A DNA stretch of 10,875 nt from Sedimenticola sp. (GTDB lineage Bacteria; Pseudomonadota; Gammaproteobacteria; Chromatiales; Chromatiaceae): assembly GCA_027038775.1 (NCBI GenBank), contig JALWGP010000218.1, positions 1 through 10,875 on the forward strand, in the 5' to 3' direction. Each line of letters opens with the position of its first letter. The stretch's first letter is position 1. Positions 5,048 to 10,875 of the stretch are shown here, in pieces. The notes below the pieces were generated by a model. That model saw only the letters and a list, made by a program, of their open reading frames with translations, ran no database searches and was not told the origin of the DNA. Position numbers and translations under genes: made by a program.

Positions 5048-7624
5048 ATGCGGATGGACAAACTGACAACAAAATTCCAGATGGCGCTGGCCGACGCCCA
5101 GAGCCTGGCGGTGGGCAAGGATCACCAGTTCATCGAGCCGGTGCACCTGCTCATCGCCATGCTCGACCAGGAGGGCGGCAGCATCCGTCACCTGCTCACC
5201 CAGGCGGGCGTCAACGTGGACCAGCTCCGCTCCAGCCTGGGCGAGGCGCTGGACCGCCTGCCCAGCGTGCAGGGGGCCGAGGGCGAGGTACACATCTCCA
5301 ATGATCTCAACCGCCTGCTCAACCTCACCGACAAGCTGGCGCAGCAGAAGGGGGACCAGTACATCTCCTCCGAGCTCTTCCTGCTGGCGGCGGTGGAGGA
5401 CAAGGGCCAGCTGGGCGAGATCCTGCGCAAGGCGGGGGTCACCCAGGGTGTGCTGGAGCAGGCCATCGAGAAGATGCGCGGCGGCCAGGCGGTGAACGAT
5501 CCCAACGCCGAGGAGCAGCGCCAGGCGCTGGAGAAATACACCATCGACCTCACCGAGAAGGCCGAGCAGGGCAAGCTCGACCCGGTGATCGGCCGTGACG
5601 CCGAGATCCGCCGCACCATCCAGGTGCTGCAGCGGCGCACCAAGAACAACCCGGTGCTCATCGGCGAACCCGGCGTGGGCAAGACCGCCATCGTCGAGGG
5701 ACTGGCCCAGCGCATCGTCAACGGCGAGGTGCCCGAGGGGCTCAAACACAAGCGGCTGCTGTCGCTGGACATGGCGGCGCTCATCGCCGGCGCCAAGTTC
5801 CGCGGCGAGTTCGAGGAGCGGCTCAAGGCGGTGCTCAACGACATCGCCAAGGCCGAGGGCAACATCATCCTCTTCATCGACGAGCTGCACACCATGGTGG
5901 GCGCCGGCAAGGCCGAGGGCGCCATGGACGCCGGCAACATGCTCAAGCCGGCCCTGGCGCGGGGCGAGCTCCACTGCGTGGGCGCCACCACCCTGGACGA
6001 GTACCGCCAGTACATCGAGAAGGACGCCGCCCTGGAGCGGCGCTTCCAGAAGGTGCTGGTGGACGAACCCTCGGTGGAGGACACCATCGCCATCCTGCGC
6101 GGCCTCAAGGAGCGCTACGAGGTGCACCACGGGGTGGAGATCACCGACTCGGCCATCGTCGCCGCCGCCACCCTGTCGCACCGCTACATCACCGACCGGC
6201 AGCTCCCCGACAAGGCCATCGACCTCATCGACGAGGCGGCCTCGCGCATCCGCATGGAGATCGACTCCATGCCGGAGGAGATGGACAAGCTCGACCGCCG
6301 CCTGATCCAGCTCAAGATGGAGCGCGAGGCGCTCAAGAAGGAGACCGACGAGGCGGCCCGCAAGCGGCTGGAGGCGCTGGAGGAGGAGATCGCCGAGCTG
6401 GAGAAGCAGTTCTCCGACCTGGAAGAGATCTGGAAGGCAGAGAAGGCGGCGGTGCAGGGCACCACCCACATCAAGGAGGAGCTGGAGCGGGCCCGCATCG
6501 AGCTGGAGACGGCCCGCCGCGCCGGCGACCTGCAGCGCATGTCCGAGATCCAGTACGGCGTCATCCCCCAGCTCGAGCAGCAGCTCAAGGCGGCCGCCGA
6601 GGCGGAGAAGCAGGCGTTCAAGCTGCTGCGCAACAAGGTCACCGAGGAGGAGGTGGCCGAGGTGGTCTCCCGCTGGACCGGCATCCCGGTGAGCAAGATG
6701 CTCGAGGGCGAGCGCGAGAAGCTGCTGCACATGGAGGAGGCCATCCGCAAGCGGGTGGTGGGCCAGGACGAGGCGGTGAAGGCGGTCTCCGACGCCATCC
6801 GCCGGGCGCGGGCGGGGCTCTCCGATCCCAACCGGCCCAACGGCAGCTTCCTCTTCCTCGGTCCCACCGGGGTGGGCAAGACCGAGCTGTGCAAGGCGCT
6901 GGCCGAGTTCCTCTTCGACACCGAGGAGGCCATGGTGCGCATCGACATGTCGGAGTTCATGGAGAAGCACTCGGTGGCCCGGCTCATCGGCGCGCCGCCC
7001 GGCTACGTGGGCTACGAGGAGGGCGGCTACCTCACCGAGGCGGTGCGGCGCAGGCCCTACTCGGTGATCCTGCTGGACGAGGTGGAGAAGGCCCACCCGG
7101 ACGTCTTCAACGTGCTGCTCCAGGTGCTGGACGACGGCCGCCTGACGGACGGCCAGGGACGCACCGTGGACTTCCGCAACACGGTGATCGTCATGACCTC
7201 CAACCTGGGTTCGCAGCTCATCCAGGAGATGGCGCGCACCGGCGACTACGAGGCGATGAAGACCGCCGTGATGGAGGTGGTGGGCCAGCACTTCCGGCCC
7301 GAGTTCATCAACCGGCTGGACGAGACCGTGGTCTTCCACCCGCTGGGCAGGGAGCAGATCCGCAAGATTACCGACATCCAGATCGGCTACCTGCGCAAGC
7401 GGCTGGAGGAGCGGGACCTCGAGCTGGAGATCACCGAGGCGGCGCTGGACAAGCTGGGCGAGGCGGGTTTCGACCCGGTCTATGGTGCCCGGCCCCTCAA
7501 GCGGGCCATCCAGCACGAGCTGGAGAACCCGCTGGCGCAGAAGATCCTGGCCGGCGAGTTCGCCCCCGGCGACACCATCAAGGTGGATGTGGCCGGAGAC
7601 GGGCTCACCTTCTCCAAGGGATGA
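5048..7624 (+). CDS. clpB: ATP-dependent disaggregase ClpB
   Basis: ClpB is a hexameric cytosolic AAA+ unfoldase that, with DnaK-DnaJ-GrpE, pulls polypeptides out of aggregates after heat stress. The product has 858 residues (E. coli 857). The N-terminal double-Clp domain covers about 1-145 ([32 protein letters not shown]). The first AAA domain has Walker A GEPGVGKT at 206-213 and Walker B with Glu279. The coiled-coil middle domain, rich in Glu/Lys/Arg/Leu, lies near 400-540. The second AAA domain has Walker A GPTGVGKT near 605 and Walker [11 protein letters not shown] near 675. The pore loop GYVGYEEGG is intact. ATG 5048 gives the family N-terminus and follows GGGAG at 5033-5037; the GTG at 5009 lies upstream of the predicted transcript start. 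Codon 149 is GTG, the same place where E. coli ClpB re-initiates to make a shorter form. Confidence 0.98.
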   Translation: MRMDKLTTKFQMALADAQSLAVGKDHQFIEPVHLLIAMLDQEGGSIRHLLTQAGVNVDQLRSSLGEALDRLPSVQGAEGEVHISNDLNRLLNLTDKLAQQKGDQYISSELFLLAAVEDKGQLGEILRKAGVTQGVLEQAIEKMRGGQAVNDPNAEEQRQALEKYTIDLTEKAEQGKLDPVIGRDAEIRRTIQVLQRRTKNNPVLIGEPGVGKTAIVEGLAQRIVNGEVPEGLKHKRLLSLDMAALIAGAKFRGEFEERLKAVLNDIAKAEGNIILFIDELHTMVGAGKAEGAMDAGNMLKPALARGELHCVGATTLDEYRQYIEKDAALERRFQKVLVDEPSVEDTIAILRGLKERYEVHHGVEITDSAIVAAATLSHRYITDRQLPDKAIDLIDEAASRIRMEIDSMPEEMDKLDRRLIQLKMEREALKKETDEAARKRLEALEEEIAELEKQFSDLEEIWKAEKAAVQGTTHIKEELERARIELETARRAGDLQRMSEIQYGVIPQLEQQLKAAAEAEKQAFKLLRNKVTEEEVAEVVSRWTGIPVSKMLEGEREKLLHMEEAIRKRVVGQDEAVKAVSDAIRRARAGLSDPNRPNGSFLFLGPTGVGKTELCKALAEFLFDTEEAMVRIDMSEFMEKHSVARLIGAPPGYVGYEEGGYLTEAVRRRPYSVILLDEVEKAHPDVFNVLLQVLDDGRLTDGQGRTVDFRNTVIVMTSNLGSQLIQEMARTGDYEAMKTAVMEVVGQHFRPEFINRLDETVVFHPLGREQIRKITDIQIGYLRKRLEERDLELEITEAALDKLGEAGFDPVYGARPLKRAIQHELENPLAQKILAGEFAPGDTIKVDVAGDGLTFSKG

Positions 7625-7653
7625 TCTCCCCCTTGTCCATTCGGAAAAACATG

Positions 7654-7678
7654 CGCCCCGGTTCGCCGGGGCGTTTTT
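7654..7678 (+). terminator. Rho-independent terminator after clpB
   Basis: CGCCCCGG (7654-7661) pairs perfectly with CCGGGGCG (7666-7673) around a TTCG tetraloop, followed by TTTTT. The A-run at 7645-7649 before the stem can pair with the T-run, so the structure could also work on the opposite strand. It begins 29 bp after the clpB stop and separates clpB from the LysR operon. Confidence 0.9.
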
Positions 7679-7730
7679 CTGCCGACCGTCGGCGGGCCTT
7701 CATTCCGCTACAGTTTCCAGGTTAAGCAAG

Positions 7731-7752
7731 TTATAATATAAAATTGTTTTAT
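7731..7752 (+). promoter_or_regulatory. Promoter -10 and LysR-type operator upstream of the LysR gene
   Basis: An AT-rich patch in GC-rich surroundings holds TATAAT (7732-7737), itself inside the palindrome TTATAATATAA (7731-7741). Next to it is ATAAAATTGTTTTAT (7738-7752), six-base arms around TTG. The inner bases fit the LysR box T-N11-A (T7739 to A7751) with dyad symmetry. No good -35 is seen at 17 bp, so activator dependence is possible. Autoregulation by the downstream LysR protein is the natural reading, because LysR regulators usually bind near their own promoter. Confidence 0.6.
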
Positions 7753-7778
7753 CCCAGCATCCGCCGAAGGGTGGCGTC

Positions 7779-8678
7779 ATGGCCGATCGCAGGTTACAGG
7801 TATTCTTCACGGTGGCTCGCCTGCTCAGTTTCACCAAGGCGGCGGAGGAGCTGCACATGACCCAGCCCGCCGTCACCTTCCAGGTGCGCCAGCTGGAGGA
7901 ATACTTCAACACCCGCCTCTTCGACCGCACCCACAACCGCATCAGCCTCACCGAGGCGGGCCAGAAGGTCTACGAGTACGCCGACCGCATCTTCGACCTC
8001 TACAACGAGATGGAGAACATGGTGAAGGAGATGACCGGCGAGATCGGCGGTTCCATCACCATCGGCGCCAGCACCACCATCGCCGAGTACATGCTCCCCT
8101 CCCTGCTGGGCGATTTCCGCAAGAAGTACGAGGAGGTGGTGATCCACCTCAAGGTCTCCAATACCGAGGGGATCGTCTCCATGGTGGAGAACAACGTCAT
8201 CGACCTGGGGGTGGTGGAGGCGCCGGTGAGCAACAAGAACCTGGTGGTGGAGACCTGCCTCATGGACAAGCTGGTGGCCATCGTGCCCACCACCCACCCG
8301 CTGGCGAAGCGCAAGGTGGTCTCTCTGCCCGAAATCATGGAATACCCTTTCATCTGCCGCGAAGAGGGTTCGGGCACCCGCGAGGTGATCGAGGACTATG
8401 TCTGCCACGCCGACGGCTGCAAGGAGGGGCTCAAGATCGCCATGGAGCTGGGCAGCCCCGAGGCGGTGAAGGGCGCCGTGGAGGCGGGCATGGGCATCTC
8501 CATCGTCTCCGAGGCCACCATCGAGAAGGAGCTCAAGCTGGGTACCCTGGCCAAGGTGGAGCTGGACCCGCCCATGGAGCGGCCCTTCTCCTTCGTGCAC
8601 CAGAAGCAGAAGTTCCGGGTGCGGGTGATGGACAAGCTGCTGGAGTTCGCGCGTAACTACTGTGACCAGGGGAGCTGA
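7779..8678 (+). CDS. LysR-family transcriptional regulator (CysL-like)
   Basis: The 299-residue protein has the classic LysR plan. A winged helix-turn-helix spans about residues 5-65 (LQVFFTVARLLSFTKAAEEL, MTQPAVTFQVRQLEE, TRLFDRT, ISLTEAG). A linker helix follows, then a periplasmic-binding-protein-like effector domain from about 90 to the end (GSITIGASTTIAEYMLP, GVVEAPVSNKNLV, REEGSGTREVIEDYV, GMGISIVSE). The effector domain resembles the CysL-type group, whose members control sulfur or related anabolic genes, and some autotroph regulators are close. The ligand is not predictable here. The ribosome site GAAGGGTGG lies about 5 bp before ATG 7779. A T-N11-A box just upstream suggests autoregulation. 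Unlike most LysR genes, it has no divergent target; instead two genes follow with tiny gaps, so it may head its own operon. Confidence 0.92.
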   Translation: MADRRLQVFFTVARLLSFTKAAEELHMTQPAVTFQVRQLEEYFNTRLFDRTHNRISLTEAGQKVYEYADRIFDLYNEMENMVKEMTGEIGGSITIGASTTIAEYMLPSLLGDFRKKYEEVVIHLKVSNTEGIVSMVENNVIDLGVVEAPVSNKNLVVETCLMDKLVAIVPTTHPLAKRKVVSLPEIMEYPFICREEGSGTREVIEDYVCHADGCKEGLKIAMELGSPEAVKGAVEAGMGISIVSEATIEKELKLGTLAKVELDPPMERPFSFVHQKQKFRVRVMDKLLEFARNYCDQGS

Positions 8679-8680
8679 GC

Positions 8681-9058
8681 TTGACCCCGAACCTGCCCAT
8701 GCTGCCGGCCGAGGAGCGGCGCCTGCTGGGACTCTTCGCCCGGCTCGGTGAAGCCGACCGCCGCAGCCTGCTCGATTTCGCCGAGTTCCTGGCCGGCCGC
8801 GCGGATGCCGGGAAGGCACCGGAAGGGGGTGAGCCGCCGCGTGAGCCCCTGGAGATCCCCAGGCCGGCGAAGGAGTCGGTGGTGGCGGCCATGAAGCGGC
8901 TGCGGCAGACCTATCCCATGGTGGACCCCGATCACCTGCTGGACGAGGCTTCGGGCCTGATGAGCGCCCACCTGCTGGGCGGCCGACCGGCGAAGGAGGT
9001 GATCGACGAGCTCGAGGGGCTCTTCGAACGCCATTTCCGGCGGCTGGTGGAGGAGTAG
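8681..9058 (+). CDS. Conserved-looking hypothetical protein, TTG start
   Basis: I do not recognise a named family. The 125-residue product starts at TTG 8681, two bases after the LysR stop. The choice rests on the strong ribosome site AGGGGAG 7 bp upstream; the next in-frame ATG (8699) has no ribosome site, though its product would lack only six residues. The protein looks helical and soluble: an N-terminal amphipathic segment EERRLLGLFARLGEADRRSLLDFAEFLAGR (given here as 11-20 EERRLLGLFA and 21-40 following), a Pro/Gly-rich hinge (44-62), then helices around KESVVAAMKRL, LLDEASGLMSAHLLG and EVIDELEGLFERHF. There are no cysteines, signal peptide or membrane segments. Ordered base use and tight spacing support a real gene. 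Its stop codon overlaps the ribosome site of the following membrane protein gene, so it likely acts with or is co-regulated with it. Confidence 0.8.
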   Translation: MTPNLPMLPAEERRLLGLFARLGEADRRSLLDFAEFLAGRADAGKAPEGGEPPREPLEIPRPAKESVVAAMKRLRQTYPMVDPDHLLDEASGLMSAHLLGGRPAKEVIDELEGLFERHFRRLVEE

Positions 9059-9062
9059 CGGA

Positions 9063-10127
9063 ATGCAGCTCATCGTCCAGTGGTTCCGCCGTACCTTCTC
9101 CGACCCCCAGCTGGTGGTGCTGCTCACCCTGCTGGTGGGGGGCTTCGTCATCGTCCTCACCATGGGCGACATGCTGGCGCCGGTGCTGGCCAGCATCGTC
9201 ATCGCCTACCTGCTCGAGGGGCTGGTGGCGCCCCTGGAACGCCTCGGCCTGCCGCGCATGGTGGCGGTGGTCATCGTCTTCGTGCTGTTCCTCATCTCCC
9301 TGGGACTGATCCTCTTCGGCCTGATGCCGCTGCTGTCGCGGCAGGTGAGCCAGCTGGTACAGCAGCTGCCCAGCATGATCACCAAGGGGCAGCAGGTGCT
9401 CATGATGCTGCCCGAGAAATACCCGGAGCTGATCACCGCCGACCAGGTGCAGGAGGTGATCGCGGCCATCGGCGGCGAGGTGGGCAACATCGGGCAGAAG
9501 GTACTCTCCTGGTCGCTGGCCTCGGTGGTGGGAGTGATCACCCTGCTGGTCTACCTGGTGCTGATGCCGCTGCTGGTCTTCTTCTTTCTCAAGGACAAAC
9601 GGTTGCTCATCGACTGGCTCTCCAACCTGCTGCCCGAGGACCGCAAGATCGCGGTGAGCGTGTGGAGGGAGGTGGACCGCCAGATCTCCAACTACGTGCG
9701 CGGCAAGTTCATCGAGATCCTGGTGGTCTGGTCGGCCAGCTACGTCACCTTCATGCTCTTCGGGCTCGAATACGCCATGCTGCTCAGCCTGCTGGTGGGC
9801 CTGTCGGTGATCATCCCCTACATCGGCGCCACCGTGGTGACCATTCCGGTGCTGGCGGTGGGCTGGTTCCAGTGGGGGTGGACGGCGGATTTTGGCTGGC
9901 TCGCGCTGGCCTACTTCGTCATCCAGGCCATCGACGGCAACGTGCTGGTACCGCTCCTCTTCTCCGAGGTGGTGAGCCTGCACCCCATCGCCATCATCGT
10001 GGCCATCCTGGTGTTCGGTGGCTTCTGGGGGTTCTGGGGGGTCTTCTTTGCCATTCCCCTGGCCACCCTGGTGAACGCGGTGATCCAGGCCTGGCCGCGC
10101 CGGCGCACCGCGGAAGCCGCCACCTGA
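9063..10127 (+). CDS. AI-2E family transporter / PerM-like membrane protein
   Basis: The 354-residue protein is an inner-membrane protein of the PerM/YhhT/TqsA family (E. coli PerM has 353). Hydrophobic segments lie near residues 17-34, 37-55, 66-91, 151-176, 216-234, 237-263, 277-299 and 306-342. Between the third and fourth is a soluble region of about 60 residues, as usual in the family. Family signatures include IPYIGA (251-256), the AIDGNVLVPLLFSE segment (289-302) and the GGFWGFWGVFFAIPLATL run (319-336). Members have been linked to autoinducer-2 export and, in some bacteria, to sodium/proton exchange; the transported substrate cannot be read here. GGAGGAG (9049-9055) inside the end of the previous gene is its ribosome site, and the gap is 4 bp, so the two are co-translated. 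It converges on a histidine kinase with only 3 bp between stops. Confidence 0.92.
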   Translation: MQLIVQWFRRTFSDPQLVVLLTLLVGGFVIVLTMGDMLAPVLASIVIAYLLEGLVAPLERLGLPRMVAVVIVFVLFLISLGLILFGLMPLLSRQVSQLVQQLPSMITKGQQVLMMLPEKYPELITADQVQEVIAAIGGEVGNIGQKVLSWSLASVVGVITLLVYLVLMPLLVFFFLKDKRLLIDWLSNLLPEDRKIAVSVWREVDRQISNYVRGKFIEILVVWSASYVTFMLFGLEYAMLLSLLVGLSVIIPYIGATVVTIPVLAVGWFQWGWTADFGWLALAYFVIQAIDGNVLVPLLFSEVVSLHPIAIIVAILVFGGFWGFWGVFFAIPLATLVNAVIQAWPRRRTAEAAT

Positions 10128-10130
10128 ACC

Positions 10131-10875
10131 TCAGCCCGGGTTGCCGGGCAGCAGCACTTCGAAAGTGGTGCCCCTTTCCCTGGCGGAGTCCACCCGGATG
10201 TTTCCGCCGTGGGCCTCCACCAGCCGCCGCACGATGGCCAGCCCCAGACCGGTGCCGTTGGCGCGAGTGGTGAAGAAGGGCTCGAAGAGCTGCTCCATGT
10301 GTGCCCCGGGGATGAGCTCGCCCCGGTTGTGGACGGCGATGCGGATCACTTCCCGCGCCTCCTCCGCGGCGGAGAGGGTCACCGGGGTTCCCGGGGCGGC
10401 CGCTTCAATGGCGTTCTTCACCAGGTTGAGCAGGATCTGCAGCAGGCGGTCGGGGTCGGCCGTGAGCTGCAGGCCGCCTTCGCATTGCAGTTCCAGCTTC
10501 ACCCCCGCATCGCCGGCTTCCGGCGCCAGGCTCTCCAGCGCCTGTTCCAGCAGGGGGCACAGTTCCAGTTTCTCCGTCTTCAGGGAGAGGGGGCGGGCGT
10601 AGAGCAGCACTTCGGAGAGGAGCCGGTCGATGCGCGCCATCTCGCGCTGCGCCAGCTCCAGCCGCTGCCGCTCCGCCGTCGAGAGGGCCTTCTCCCGGAA
10701 GTAGTCCAGCGCCATGCCCACGGTGGCCAGGGGGGTACGGATCTCGTGGGCGATACCGGTGATGAACTGGCCGATGGCGGCCAGGCGGGCATGCTCCGCC
10801 AGTTTCAGGGTGCGGCCGAAGCTGAGGGTGATCACCGTGGCCAGGTTGGCCAGCAGCTCCAGGTGGGCCTGGCGG
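10131..10875 (-). CDS. Sensor histidine kinase, C-terminal part
   Basis: The frame stays open to the right edge, so the sensor region and true start are outside the window; a GTG at 10835 is only a frame-internal codon. The visible part holds a dimerisation/phosphoacceptor domain with GIAHEIRTPLATV (phospho-histidine codon at 10746-10748), then a catalytic ATPase domain: N box NLVKNAIEAA, F box LFEPFFTT and G2 box GTGLGLAIV. It autophosphorylates on His and passes phosphate to a response regulator, not seen here. The G1 region reads VHNRGELIP where many kinases have DNGxGIP, an Asn-for-Asp type variant found in some active kinases. HEIRTPL and PFFTT resemble the NtrB/AtoS-like group. Stop TGA is at 10133-10131, facing the PerM-like gene. 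Confidence 0.93.
   Translation of the reverse strand, partial: RQAHLELLANLATVITLSFGRTLKLAEHARLAAIGQFITGIAHEIRTPLATVGMALDYFREKALSTAERQRLELAQREMARIDRLLSEVLLYARPLSLKTEKLELCPLLEQALESLAPEAGDAGVKLELQCEGGLQLTADPDRLLQILLNLVKNAIEAAAPGTPVTLSAAEEAREVIRIAVHNRGELIPGAHMEQLFEPFFTTRANGTGLGLAIVRRLVEAHGGNIRVDSARERGTTFEVLLPGNPG

Noticed and set aside
4937..7516. An 859-codon open frame antisense to clpB
   Set aside because: Its product is a low-complexity His/Leu/Val/Gly-rich sequence with no family motif, and it mirrors the codon pattern of clpB. Long antisense frames are common opposite GC-rich genes.
7794..9983. A 729-codon minus-strand open frame across the LysR, hypothetical and PerM-like genes
   Set aside because: It runs antisense through three well-supported genes, is His/Gln-rich and repetitive, and shows no recognisable domain.

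Overview
This is a GC-rich chromosomal window from a gammaproteobacterium. It carries the bamD <-> rluD-pgeF-clpB neighbourhood known from E. coli, a ClpB of almost exactly E. coli length with E. coli-like residue numbering, and GTAG-type REP-like palindromes. A Chromatiales/Ectothiorhodospiraceae-like host is my guess from base composition and gene style; nothing here proves the genus. I see no CRISPR array, tRNA, rRNA, integrase, transposase or phage gene.

Layout. The 3' end of an FKBP-type prolyl isomerase (2-301) converges on the outer-membrane lipoprotein gene bamD (minus strand, 528-1340). The 226-bp gap between them holds a tandem array of structured REP-like palindromes (327-514). bamD has a TATAAT -10 box and is divergent from a plus-strand run: rluD (23S pseudouridine synthase), pgeF (YfiH family; 8-bp overlap with rluD), a two-ACT-domain GcvR-like regulator, def (peptide deformylase, GTG start) and a PnbA-like nitroreductase (4-bp overlap with def). 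A fourth REP-like element (4902-4980) follows. Two bases after it lies a good match to a heat-shock sigma-32 promoter driving clpB (5048-7624), which ends at a strong UUCG-loop terminator (7654-7678).

An AT-rich 40-bp patch with a TATAAT and a textbook T-N11-A LysR box precedes a CysL-like LysR regulator (7779-8678). A TTG-started hypothetical protein and an AI-2E/PerM-family membrane protein follow with 2-4 bp spacing, so the three probably form one operon. A minus-strand sensor histidine kinase converges on it with a 3-bp gap and runs off the right edge.

How the genes relate. Most are housekeeping functions of envelope and protein quality: outer-membrane protein insertion (BamD), peptidoglycan precursor editing (PgeF), ribosome modification (RluD), N-terminal deformylation (Def), disaggregation (ClpB) and prolyl isomerisation (FKBP). 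Compared with E. coli, the ACT-def-nitroreductase trio sits between pgeF and clpB. The most unusual signal is non-coding: the palindromic elements show compensatory base changes, complementary hairpin loops and two mutually exclusive pairing schemes.
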